Origin: Novosphingobium jiangmenense | GTDB taxonomy: Bacteria > Pseudomonadota > Alphaproteobacteria > Sphingomonadales > Sphingomonadaceae | Direction: 5' to 3' | Length of the DNA stretch: 64,000 nucleotides | Assembly: GCF_015694345.1 (NCBI RefSeq) | Contig: NZ_JADQDC010000008.1 | Coordinates: 1-64,000 of the forward strand | Part shown: in pieces, positions 56,041 through 64,000 of the stretch | How the letters are laid out: each line of letters starts with the position of its first letter | Numbering within the stretch: the stretch's first letter is position 1 | Made by a program: the position numbers and the translations under genes | The notes under the pieces: generated by a model | Databases searched by the model: none | What the model was told of the DNA's origin: nothing | What the model saw: the letters and a program-made list of their open reading frames with translations, nothing else

Positions 56041-56723
56041 GGATTGGCGCCGATGCGATAGCCTGCGCCGCGCACGGTGTGGAGCAGCGGCTCGGCATGG
56101 CCTTCGTCGATCTTCTTGCGCAGGCGACTGATGTGGACGTCGATCACGTTGGTGCCGGGATCGAAGTGGTAGTCCCACACGCCTTCGAGGAGCATGGTGC
56201 GCGTTACCACCTGATCGACGTGGCGGAGCATGAATTCGAGCAGGCGGAATTCGCGCGGCTGCAGTTCGATGGTCTGCCCGGCGCGGCGGACGCGGCGGGC
56301 AAGGAGGTCCATCTCGAGATCGGCACAGGACAGCGTAGTCTGCTGCGCCGGGGCGCCGCCGTGGCGACGGATGAGCAGGCGGATGCGGGCGAGCAGTTCG
56401 GCAAAGGCGAAGGGCTTGGCGAGGTAATCGTCCGAGCCGCCGGTCAGGCCGGCAATGCGGTCTTCCGCCGCGCCGAGCGCCGACAGGATGATGACCGGCG
56501 TCTCCACCCCTGCCCCGCGCAGCGCGCCGAGCACTGCCATGCCATCGAGCCCCGGCAGCATCCGGTCGAGCACGATGCACTGGTATGCGCTGTCCGTGCC
56601 GAGGAACAGGCCATCGCGGCCATTGCTGGCGCGGTCGACAGTGAAGCCCTCTTCCTCGAGACCTCCGGCGATGTAGTCGGCAGTGGCGGGATCGTCTTCG
56701 ACCAGCAGGATCTTCTGGCTCAT
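56037..56723 (-). CDS. OmpR/PhoB-type response regulator
   Basis: The ATG at 56723 gives 228 residues; an upstream ATG at 56759 adds 12 unlikely residues. The receiver is complete: KILLVEDDPATADYI, phospho-acceptor in CIVLDRMLPGLDG, IILSALG and DDYLAKPFAFAELL (conserved Lys). The winged helix has LQPREFRLLEFMLRHVDQVVTRTMLLEGVWD and TNVIDVHISRLRKKID, ending LLHTVRGAGYRIG. It is the first gene of a two-component pair; the kinase follows with a TTGA overlap. Its promoter region is shared with the DUF2147 gene. Confidence 0.95.
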   Translation of the reverse strand: MSQKILLVEDDPATADYIAGGLEEEGFTVDRASNGRDGLFLGTDSAYQCIVLDRMLPGLDGMAVLGALRGAGVETPVIILSALGAAEDRIAGLTGGSDDYLAKPFAFAELLARIRLLIRRHGGAPAQQTTLSCADLEMDLLARRVRRAGQTIELQPREFRLLEFMLRHVDQVVTRTMLLEGVWDYHFDPGTNVIDVHISRLRKKIDEGHAEPLLHTVRGAGYRIGANP

Positions 56724-56876
56724 CTGGGTCCCCGAAATGCAGCGGATGCACGGCAACATGGCAAGGTTTTGCGCGCGCTGCGAGGGGCCTCGGGCAACAT
56801 TGCCGATAATTCATGCAAGCGCCACGCGAGGGCAATTGCCGGGAGAATAGCAGGGCAGCATCGGAGGAACCATGCG
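56724..56876. promoter_or_regulatory. Divergent promoter region between the two-component pair and DUF2147-mprF-acvB
   Basis: 153 bases hold both transcription starts. GGAGGAACC before 56877 is the ribosome site of the DUF2147 gene. An out-of-frame ATG at 56872 sits between this site and the start. Confidence 0.5.
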
Positions 56877-57302
56877 ATGCGCCTCAAGCCCGCGTTACTG
56901 TTCATGCTCACCCTGCTTGCCGCACCGGCAGGCGCCTATCCCCGCGCGGCGACCGATCCGGTGACCGGGCTGTGGATGAACCCCTACCGCTCGGTGGCGG
57001 TGCAGAACATGATGTGCGGCAATGCGCTGTGCGGCCGGGTGGTGTGGGCCAGCAGCGAGGCCAAGGCTGACGCGCGGGAGAGCGGCGTTTCGGAGCTTAT
57101 CGGTCTGGACCTGCTGGAAGATTATCGGCCGCAGGCGCGGGGCAGCTGGAAGGGCACGGTGCTGGTGCCCGACCTTGGCCACCGCTTCAGTTCGACGATC
57201 GAGACAATCGGGCCTGACCGCCTGAAGATCAGCGGCTGCATCCTGCACGGGCTGGTCTGCAAGTCGCAGGTCTGGACGCGTATCGGAGTGCTGCCGCAAT
57301 GA
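56877..57302 (+). CDS. DUF2147 family exported protein
   Basis: This 141-residue protein starts at ATG 56877, nine bases after GGAGG. It has a signal peptide (MRLKPALLFMLTLLAAPAGAYP). The DUF2147 domain begins DPVTGLWMNPYRSVAVQ, with CGNALCGRVVWASS, LLEDYRPQARGSWKGTVLVPDLGHRF and ISGCILHGLVCKSQVWTR. Four cysteines can form two disulfides. This is a periplasmic beta-barrel-like domain of unknown activity. Its stop overlaps the mprF start (ATGA), so it is translated together with mprF and is presumably an envelope factor. Confidence 0.9.
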   Translation: MRLKPALLFMLTLLAAPAGAYPRAATDPVTGLWMNPYRSVAVQNMMCGNALCGRVVWASSEAKADARESGVSELIGLDLLEDYRPQARGSWKGTVLVPDLGHRFSSTIETIGPDRLKISGCILHGLVCKSQVWTRIGVLPQ

Positions 57303-59917
57303 CCCTTTCGGAAAAGCAGCGCCGCATCGGTGCAGCCGGGGTAGTCCTTGCCCTCACCGCGCTGGCTTTCGTGGCGCTAGACCGGCTTACGCACGAGGTG
57401 CGCTATGAGGATGTGCGGACTGCCCTCCACGCGCTGACACCGCTTCGGCTGGCAGGCGCGCTGGCGTTTACCGCGGCAAGCTATCTGGCGCTGACCTTCT
57501 ACGACTTCATTGCGTTGCGGGTGATCGGCCGCCCGTTGCCGTGGCGGACGGCGGCACTGGCCTCGTTCACCAGCTATACGCTCAGCCACAACCTCGGGCT
57601 GGGGCTGCTGACCGGAGGGTCGGCGCGCTACCGCATCTATGTTGCCGCAGGACTCGACGGTCCCGATGTGGCGCGGGTGATCGCGCTGGCGGGGGCGACG
57701 TTCTGGGCGGGCGTGGTCACAGTCGCGGCGCTGGCGATGGCGGCAGGATCGGTGCCGATCGATCTGGGCTGGACTGCGCTCGCTCCGGCGACGGTGCAGG
57801 TCGTTGGCTGTGCCCTGCTGGCGTGCGTGGTGCTGCTGTCCGTGGTCGTCGCGCTTCAGCGCAAGCCCTTGTCCTTGATGGGTGCGACGATTCGCCTGCC
57901 GGGCGCGCCGGCGCTTTGCGCCCAGTTCGCCACCGGGCTGGCCGATCTTGCCTGCGCCAGCGCTGCGCTGTTCGTGCTGATACCGGGTGCCGACCCTGCA
58001 ACCTTTCCCCTGTTCCTGCTCGCCTGGGCGCTTGGCATCGTCGTTGCCCTGATCAGCCACGTGCCCGGCGGACTTGGCGTGTTCGAGGCGACGGTCATGG
58101 CGGTCCTGCCGGCGCAGGACCGGACCGGCGTCTTTGCCGCGCTGATCGTCTACCGCCTGATCTACTACGTCGCCCCGCTGGCGCTGGGCGTGGTGCTGCT
58201 GGCCTGGCACGAGGTCACCCGCTCGCCCCGGCTGCGGCGGGTCTTCGGTGGCATGCGCAGCGTGGTGGCCGATCTGCTGCCGGTGCTGCTGGGCGGCGCG
58301 ACGTTCCTCGCCGGGGCGATGCTGCTGCTGTCGGGCGCGCTGCCGCCGGTCGGCTGGCGCATCGATGTGCTGGGCGATGCCCTGCCGCTGCTGCTGATCG
58401 AGGCGAGCCACGTTGCCGCCAGCATGGCCGGGACCGCGCTGATGCTGATTGCGCCCGGGCTCTATCGCCGACTGGACGGAGCTTCGGTCGTGGCGCGGGT
58501 GCTCCTGCTGGCGGGCGCGCTGTTCTCGCTGGGCAAGGGAATCGACTACGAGGAGGCGACGGTCTGCCTGATGCTGGCCGCGCTGCTGCAGCTTGGCCGC
58601 CGCAAGTTCGATCGCAAGACCGCGCTGACCGCGCAACCCCTGGGCGCCGGGTGGATCGTCGCGATTGCCATGGCGGCGACGCTCGCAGGATGGGCGGGAC
58701 TTTTTGCGTTTCGCCACGTCCCCTACAGCGACGCGCTGTGGTGGCGGTTCGCGCTGCAGGCCGAGGCGCCGCGCTACATGCGGGCGATGCTGGGGTGCGT
58801 GGTGCTGCTGCTGGGCTTTGCCGCGCGCACGATGCTGGCGCCCGCACCAGCGCCCACTCCCGCGATGCCCAAGGCCGAGGAGTGGGCGACGATCCGCCGC
58901 ATCCTCGCCACGGCAGACCGGACGGAAGCGATGCTCGCGCTGACCGGCGACAAGCGCTTCCTGATCTCGCGGGCGGGCGATGCCTTCCTGATGTACCAAG
59001 TGGAAGGCGCGACGTGGGTGGTGATGGGCGATCCCGTCGGCGCGCGGGAATCGTGGGAAGAACTGCTGTGGCAGATCCGCGACCTGTCGCACCGCCAGCA
59101 GGGCCGCCTGCTGATCTACGAGGCCAGCTCGGCCGCGCTCGACATCGCCATCGCCATGGGCCTGCAGATCGTGAAGTACGGCGAGGAGGCGGTGCTGGAC
59201 CTGGCGGCGTGGAGCCTCGACACGCCGGAAATGCGTTCGGTGCGCAAGTCCGAAAGGGTCGCGGCGCGCGCGGGCGCAAGCTTCCGCATCATTCCGGCCG
59301 CCGCCGTGCCGGTGATCATGGACGAGATCGAGGCCGTCTCTGACGAGTGGCTGGCCACGCGCAATGGCCGCGAGAAAGGCTTCAGCTTAGGGTTCTTCGA
59401 CCGTGCCTACATGTCTTGCTTCGATCTGGCGGTGGTCATGTTCGAGGGGCGCATCGTCGCCTTCGCCAACCTCTGGCTGACCGAGGGCCGGCAGGAGGCC
59501 TCGGTCGACCTGATGCGCCACAGTGCCGCGGCCCCGCGGGGGACGATGGACTTTCTCTTTGCCAACCTGCTGCTCTGGGCAAAGGCGCAAGGGTATCGCC
59601 ACTTCACGCTTGGCATGGTGCCACTTTCGGGCATCGAGGGCCGCAGGCTGGCTCCGGCCTGGGCGCGCGCGGCAGCGCTGGTCTTCCGCCATGGCGAGCG
59701 GTTCTACGGCTTCCGGGGCCTGCGCGCCTACAAGGACAAGTTCGGCCCGGTGTGGCGACCGCGCTATCTTGCGGGACCACAGGACGTGGGCCTGCTCCAA
59801 GCCTTGCGCGACGTATCACGGCTGATCGGACGGCAGCCGGTGCCGACGCGGACTGCGCCTCCTTCTGCGCCATCGACCACGGCCAGCGCTGTCCCGGCGT
59901 TGGAATGCGCCGCATGA
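57299..59917 (+). CDS. mprF: Bifunctional lysylphosphatidylglycerol synthetase/flippase MprF
   Basis: This 872-residue inner-membrane protein transfers an amino acid from aminoacyl-tRNA (usually lysine) to phosphatidylglycerol and flips the product outward, lowering negative surface charge. The N-terminal half has about 12-14 hydrophobic segments (LPG_synthase_TM type, e.g. SYTLSHNLGLGLLTGGSARYRIY and ISHVPGGLGVFEATVMAVLP). The C-terminal DUF2156 domain (about 530-850) has VVMGDPVGARESWEELLWQIRDL, NGREKGFSLGFFDRAYM and FYGFRGLRAYKDKFGPVWRPRYL. It overlaps the DUF2147 gene and the hydrolase gene. The amino acid is not certain. Confidence 0.95.
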   Translation: MTLSEKQRRIGAAGVVLALTALAFVALDRLTHEVRYEDVRTALHALTPLRLAGALAFTAASYLALTFYDFIALRVIGRPLPWRTAALASFTSYTLSHNLGLGLLTGGSARYRIYVAAGLDGPDVARVIALAGATFWAGVVTVAALAMAAGSVPIDLGWTALAPATVQVVGCALLACVVLLSVVVALQRKPLSLMGATIRLPGAPALCAQFATGLADLACASAALFVLIPGADPATFPLFLLAWALGIVVALISHVPGGLGVFEATVMAVLPAQDRTGVFAALIVYRLIYYVAPLALGVVLLAWHEVTRSPRLRRVFGGMRSVVADLLPVLLGGATFLAGAMLLLSGALPPVGWRIDVLGDALPLLLIEASHVAASMAGTALMLIAPGLYRRLDGASVVARVLLLAGALFSLGKGIDYEEATVCLMLAALLQLGRRKFDRKTALTAQPLGAGWIVAIAMAATLAGWAGLFAFRHVPYSDALWWRFALQAEAPRYMRAMLGCVVLLLGFAARTMLAPAPAPTPAMPKAEEWATIRRILATADRTEAMLALTGDKRFLISRAGDAFLMYQVEGATWVVMGDPVGARESWEELLWQIRDLSHRQQGRLLIYEASSAALDIAIAMGLQIVKYGEEAVLDLAAWSLDTPEMRSVRKSERVAARAGASFRIIPAAAVPVIMDEIEAVSDEWLATRNGREKGFSLGFFDRAYMSCFDLAVVMFEGRIVAFANLWLTEGRQEASVDLMRHSAAAPRGTMDFLFANLLLWAKAQGYRHFTLGMVPLSGIEGRRLAPAWARAAALVFRHGERFYGFRGLRAYKDKFGPVWRPRYLAGPQDVGLLQALRDVSRLIGRQPVPTRTAPPSAPSTTASAVPALECAA

Positions 59918-60621
59918 GCAGGTTCCGCGCCCGCCGCTGGCGCTGGATCGCGATCGTGCTGCTCGCCATAGTGGCCGTGGCGACGAATGCGCCGCGGCTC
60001 CATCTGCTCGGCTCGAAAGCGATGGTCGAGTATCCTGCAGCAGGCGGCGATGGCACGGTCGGCGCGGTATTCCTGTCGGGCGACCTCGGGCTGACCATGG
60101 GGATCAGCGGCGAGACGGCCAGGAGCCTCGCTGCCCACGGCTATCCCGTCACTGCCGTCAATTCCTCGGTCGCCTTTGCCCATCATCTCACCCGCACGCA
60201 GACCGATGCTGTGGTGATCCAGGCCATCGACGCGGCCCTTGCCCGAGGTGCGAGGAAGGTGGTGCTGGTCGGCCAGTCGTTCGGCTCGGACATCATCGCG
60301 ACGGTCCTGCCCGATCTGCCGCAGCGCTTGCACGACAGGATCCTGTCCGTGGTCATCGTCGTGCCGTCAAACGACGTGAAGTTCCGCGCAGATCCGTCGG
60401 GCGTTGCCTATCTGGGAAAGCCCGATGCGATTCCGGCCCCGGCCTTGCGAACCGTCGACTGGGTGCCGGTAACCTGCATTCACGGCAAGGAAGAGCATTC
60501 CAGCCTTTGCCCCCTGCTCGACGGCAGTCCGGCGAAGACGATCGCGCTGCCCGGCAATCACTATCTCCGGCGCGATACGAAGCTGGTCATGGCGACGATA
60601 TTGCAGGCGCTGCACCGCTGA
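59914..60621 (+). CDS. AcvB/VirJ-type lysyl-phosphatidylglycerol hydrolase
   Basis: The ATG at 59914 overlaps the mprF stop (ATGA), giving 235 residues; an ATG at 59905 is the alternative. A basic N-terminus and hydrophobic helix (WIAIVLLAIVAVATNAP) suggest a signal anchor or signal peptide. The alpha/beta-hydrolase domain of the VirJ type has the nucleophile elbow GQSFGSDI (Ser122) and GNHYLRR at the catalytic His. AcvB in Agrobacterium removes lysine from lysyl-phosphatidylglycerol in the periplasm. The direct coupling to mprF supports that role: one enzyme makes and the other limits the modified lipid. Confidence 0.9.
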   Translation: MSRFRARRWRWIAIVLLAIVAVATNAPRLHLLGSKAMVEYPAAGGDGTVGAVFLSGDLGLTMGISGETARSLAAHGYPVTAVNSSVAFAHHLTRTQTDAVVIQAIDAALARGARKVVLVGQSFGSDIIATVLPDLPQRLHDRILSVVIVVPSNDVKFRADPSGVAYLGKPDAIPAPALRTVDWVPVTCIHGKEEHSSLCPLLDGSPAKTIALPGNHYLRRDTKLVMATILQALHR

Positions 60622-60727
60622 CAGACCGCCAACATGACGGGAATTTCATGTAGCGCCCAGACGCCCCTCACCCGGACCGGCGCATAGGGCTTCGTGCCGC
60701 TCTTGTGCGGCGGAGCGAACCGACACC

Positions 60728-63700
60728 ATGACGCGACCCATTTTCTTCGATCCCACCGGCCGCCGCGGTCATCGCGCCAAGCGGGTCCTGGCCATCGGCA
60801 TTCTCGCGGTGATCCTCGGGGCCATTGCCTTTGCGACAACGCTGGTTGCAGTGCCGCGCCAGCGGTCGCTCGACCTGCCCACGCCGCATTACGAAGCCGC
60901 CCGATTGCAGCACAAGAGCCGGTTCTCCGGCTTCAAGTCATGGCTGCCAAAGCTCCGCGCCCATGCCCGGCACCAGCCGCTGGCGATCGGGTTCTATGTC
61001 CCGCGCAATGATCCGGCGTTCCAGTCGCTGACCCGCAACGGCGACCAGCTCGACTGGCTGGTCCCGGCAATGCTGAACGTGTCCGGCCCGCACAGCACGC
61101 TGCAGATTGCACAGGACCCCCGTCTCGACAGCTACCTCGCCAGCGGCAAGCATCGCTTCAAGCTTCTGCCGATGGTGCAGAACGTGGGCACTGCCGAGTG
61201 GGACGGTGCCAGCGTTGCCCGTCTGCTCGCCAATGCTCCGGCACGCCGCGTGCTCGAGGGGCAACTGGTTTCCTATGCCGCGCAGCACGGCGGCGCGGGA
61301 CTGGTGATGGACTTCGAAGACCTGCCGCAAGCAGCGATGCCTGCCTACATCACGTTCCTGCACGAACTGAAGAGCGCCCTGCCCGAAGGCGAACAGCTGG
61401 CCGTCACCGCGCCTGCAGGGGAGCCCGACTTCCCGCTGGCCGGACTCGCCAAGGTTTCCGACAAGGTTATCCTGATGGCGTATGACGAGCACTGGCAGGG
61501 CGGCGAGGCTGGCCCCGTCGCGTCGCAATCGTGGTTCATCGACGAGGTGGAGAAGGCCACGCGCCAGGTCGGCGTAGACAAGCTCGTCGTCGCGCTGGGC
61601 AGCTATGCCTATGACTGGCACGGCAAGGACAGCGATGCGCTCTCCATCGGCGAGGCGTGGCTGGCGGCGCATGACAGCAACGCCGAAGTGATCTTCGACA
61701 AAGCCAGCGGCAACAGCGGCTTTGCCTATGACGAGGACGGCGAGCGGCACACGGTGTGGATGCTCGACGCGGCGACCGACTGGAACGAGATGCTCGCGCT
61801 GGGACGCCTCGGCGTGAGCGACCTTGCGCTGTGGCGGTTGGGCACCGAAGACCCCGGCTTCTGGAGCGATCTCACCGCCTTTCGCAGTGGCAAGGCGCCT
61901 GATCTCGCGCGGCTCACCTCCGAGAGCGGCAACGATGTCGAAGGCACCGGCGAGATCCTCAAGATCACCGAGACTCCTGTCGCAGGCAGCCGCTCGGTGC
62001 GCTTCGACCAGCAGCACCTGATCCGTGACGAGCACTACGAGGCCCTGCCGACACCGTTCGTCGTGCGCCGCTCGGGTGCAGCCAATCCCAAGCTGCTGGC
62101 GCTGACCTTCGATGACGGACCGGATCCGAAGTGGACGCCCAACGTGCTCGCCGCGCTGGAGCAATCGCACGTGCCCGGAACCTTCTTCGTCATCGGCGAG
62201 AACGCGCTGCTGCGCCCCGATCTGCTGCGGCGCATGGTTGCCGACGGCGACGAGATCGGCAACCACACCTATACGCATCCCAATCTTGCCGATGCCTCGG
62301 ACAGCGAAACGCATCTTGAACTGAACGCCACGCAGCGGCTGGTGCAGGCGTTCACCGGACACAGCATGACGCTGTTCCGCGCGCCCTATTTCGGCGATGC
62401 CGAGCCGACCACCGCCGACGAACTCGAACCTGCGCTCAAGGCGCAACAGGCAGGCTACACCGTGGTCGGCCTGCACGTCGATCCGAACGACTGGCAGAAC
62501 CCGGGAGCCGACGCGATCGTGCGGCAGGTCGTCGATCAGGTGCATGGCGCGACCGAGGATTCGAGCCGCAACGTGATCCTGCTGCACGACGGCGGCGGCG
62601 ATCGCTCGCAGACGGTGCAGGCCCTGCCGCGCATCATCGCCAAGCTGCGCGCGGAAGGCTACCAGTTCGTCACGGCCTCGCAGCTGGTCGGCGTTCCGCC
62701 AGCGCAGGCGATGCCCCAGCTTTCGCCCTCGGACCTCACCGCCGTGCGGATCGACGTGGGCGCCTTCATCGTGCTGCATTTCATCGAAGTCGGGCTGACC
62801 TGGCTGTTCTTCGTGGCGATTGCCCTGGGCATTGCCCGCGCGCTGGTCATGACCGCGCTGGCCTGGTGGCAGAGCCGCTCGCCGCGCGCCGCACCACCCG
62901 TGTTCGAGCCGAGCGTATCGGTGATCATCCCCGCCTATAACGAGGAGCGCGTCATTGCCTCATCGGTCGAGCGGGTGCTGGCGAGCGACTATCCCTCGTT
63001 GCAGGTGATCGTGGCTGACGACGGATCGAAGGATGCGACGAGCCGCATCGTCGCCGAACGTTTCGGCAACGACCCGCGCGTGACCCTGCTGACCCTGCAG
63101 AACGGCGGCAAGGCAGCGGCGCTCAACCGCGCGCTGCGTGAAGCGACGGGCGAAGTGATCATCGCGCTCGACGCCGACACCCAGTTCGAACCGCTGACCA
63201 TCCGCCGACTGGCGCGCTGGTTTGTCGATCCGACAATCGGCGCAGTGGCGGGCGATGCCCGCGTCGGCAACCGCGTCAACCTTGTCACCCGCTGGCAGGC
63301 GGTGGAATACATTACCGCGCAGAACCTCGAGCGCCGTGCCCTTGCAGGATTCGATGCGATGACCGTGGTGCCGGGGGCCGTCGGTGCATGGCGCAGGGCG
63401 GCACTCGATTCAGTCGGCGGCTATCCCGAAAACACCCTGGCCGAGGATCAGGACCTGACCATCGGCATCCAGCGCAAGGGTTGGCGCGTGACCTACGATC
63501 CGCGCGCCGTCGCCTGGACCGAGGCGCCCGAGAGCTTTGCGGCGCTGGCCAAGCAGCGCTATCGCTGGGCCTTCGGCACGCTGCAGTGCCTGTGGAAGCA
63601 CCGCAAGGTAATCAGCACCGGCAAGCCTGCGGGCCTTGGCCTTGTCGGACTGCCGCAGGCTTGGCTGTTCCAGATCGCCTTTGCCGCGATTTCGCCGCTG

Positions 63701-64000
63701 ATCGATGCTGCGCTGCTGATCTCGATCGTCACCACGGCGATGCGCGTGATCCAGCACGGCTGGGCGCAGACACAAGGCGATCTTGGACGCATGGCGATCT
63801 ACTGGTCAGTCTTTACCGCGATCGACGTGTTCTGCGGCTGGGTCGCCTATCGCCTCGATGACCGTCGCCCGCCCTATCCGGCCGGGCTGCTGGTCGCGCA
63901 GCGATTGGTCTACCGGCAGATCATGTACTGGGTCGTGCTGCGAGCGCTCTCCTCGGCCATCGGCGGCTGGGTGGTCGGCTGGGGCAAGCTGGAACGCACC
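60728..64000 (+). CDS. Trimodular GH18-like / NodB polysaccharide deacetylase / GT2 synthase (3' end outside window)
   Basis: The open frame begins at ATG 60728 and runs off the right edge (at least 1,091 residues). An N-terminal membrane helix (about 20-40) is followed by a GH18-like domain (about 75-390) with catalytic-type LVMDFED near residue 195 and VILMAYDEHW. A NodB deacetylase domain (about 450-640) has TFDDGPDPKWTPN, HTYTHPN, FRAPYFG and ILLHDGGGD. A membrane helix (about 680-705) leads to a processive GT2 domain with VIIPAYNEE, ADDGSKD, DADTQFEP, AEDQDLT and QRYRW. Together this suggests polymerisation, deacetylation and trimming of a hexosamine polysaccharide. The polymer is unknown. 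Confidence 0.93.
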   Translation, partial: MTRPIFFDPTGRRGHRAKRVLAIGILAVILGAIAFATTLVAVPRQRSLDLPTPHYEAARLQHKSRFSGFKSWLPKLRAHARHQPLAIGFYVPRNDPAFQSLTRNGDQLDWLVPAMLNVSGPHSTLQIAQDPRLDSYLASGKHRFKLLPMVQNVGTAEWDGASVARLLANAPARRVLEGQLVSYAAQHGGAGLVMDFEDLPQAAMPAYITFLHELKSALPEGEQLAVTAPAGEPDFPLAGLAKVSDKVILMAYDEHWQGGEAGPVASQSWFIDEVEKATRQVGVDKLVVALGSYAYDWHGKDSDALSIGEAWLAAHDSNAEVIFDKASGNSGFAYDEDGERHTVWMLDAATDWNEMLALGRLGVSDLALWRLGTEDPGFWSDLTAFRSGKAPDLARLTSESGNDVEGTGEILKITETPVAGSRSVRFDQQHLIRDEHYEALPTPFVVRRSGAANPKLLALTFDDGPDPKWTPNVLAALEQSHVPGTFFVIGENALLRPDLLRRMVADGDEIGNHTYTHPNLADASDSETHLELNATQRLVQAFTGHSMTLFRAPYFGDAEPTTADELEPALKAQQAGYTVVGLHVDPNDWQNPGADAIVRQVVDQVHGATEDSSRNVILLHDGGGDRSQTVQALPRIIAKLRAEGYQFVTASQLVGVPPAQAMPQLSPSDLTAVRIDVGAFIVLHFIEVGLTWLFFVAIALGIARALVMTALAWWQSRSPRAAPPVFEPSVSVIIPAYNEERVIASSVERVLASDYPSLQVIVADDGSKDATSRIVAERFGNDPRVTLLTLQNGGKAAALNRALREATGEVIIALDADTQFEPLTIRRLARWFVDPTIGAVAGDARVGNRVNLVTRWQAVEYITAQNLERRALAGFDAMTVVPGAVGAWRRAALDSVGGYPENTLAEDQDLTIGIQRKGWRVTYDPRAVAWTEAPESFAALAKQRYRWAFGTLQCLWKHRKVISTGKPAGLGLVGLPQAWLFQIAFAAISPLIDAALLISIVTTAMRVIQHGWAQTQGDLGRMAIYWSVFTAIDVFCGWVAYRLDDRRPPYPAGLLVAQRLVYRQIMYWVVLRALSSAIGGWVVGWGKLERT

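Noticed and set aside
56041..56835. N-terminal extension of the histidine kinase frame to 56835
   Set aside because: It is an out-of-frame reading of the response regulator gene with Arg/His-rich text; the kinase begins near 56040.
57377..59092. 571-residue minus-strand frame
   Set aside because: Antisense of mprF; Arg/Gln/His-rich, no domain.
60938..62779. 613-residue minus-strand frame
   Set aside because: Antisense of the GH18/NodB part, where conserved motifs are on the plus strand.

Overview
This GC-rich 64 kb window reads as the chromosome of an aerobic sphingomonad alphaproteobacterium, probably Novosphingobium or a close relative. The support is a detached F1-ATPase operon (atpHAGDC without F0 genes), a large TonB-dependent receptor, a LigM/DesA-type O-demethylase beside a LigE/LigP-type glutathione S-transferase, a CobT-type cobaltochelatase subunit, and extragenic palindromes of the kind common in this group. 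The genus is inferred from gene content and family resemblance; no search was run.

Region 1 (1-21,199, all minus strand) is the most unusual part. Read in transcription order it is one probable operon: a secreted TPR-CHAT (caspase-like) protein, a CHASE2-sensor class III cyclase, two tandem paralogous periplasmic proteins of unknown function, a TpsB/FhaC-type outer-membrane transporter, and a giant TpsA-type adhesin of more than 4,150 residues that runs off the left edge. The adhesin gene looks empty if only bounded ORFs are listed, because it has no stop inside the window. It carries a Gly-rich region and a 1 kb near-identical in-frame duplication.

Region 2 (21,376-34,911) is mostly housekeeping and stress genes: two nitroreductase paralogues, two small exported proteins, cobT, a fructose-6-phosphate aldolase/transaldolase-like enzyme, a DUF4197 lipoprotein, priA, an iron-sulfur photolyase, a CPBP membrane protease, an Ada-type alkylation repair regulator, and a secreted/membrane trypsin-like protease.

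Region 3 (35,079-39,973) is atpHAGDC, with one palindromic element inside the operon and a second copy just after its terminator.

Region 4 (40,286-48,355) handles aromatic and one-carbon compounds. A tetrahydrofolate-dependent aryl O-demethylase and a beta-etherase-like GST face a minus-strand operon (MetE-like methyltransferase, SnoaL-like protein, IclR regulator, nucleoside hydrolase). Then come an AraC regulator divergent from a 4-hydroxybenzoate 3-monooxygenase (pobA). A shared 13-bp motif lies just upstream of both the demethylase and the MetE-like gene.

Region 5 (48,546-54,652) holds an atypical response regulator, an ArsR-SRPBCC pair with a palindrome over the start codon, a TonB-dependent receptor preceded by four 11-bp-phased GTCAC repeats that look like Pho boxes, a tiny Cys-rich protein and a glutamine amidotransferase.

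Region 6 (54,649-64,000) looks like envelope biology: a two-component system divergent from a DUF2147-mprF-acvB/virJ operon (lysyl-phosphatidylglycerol synthesis and turnover), then a trimodular GH18-like/NodB deacetylase/GT2 synthase protein that runs off the right edge.
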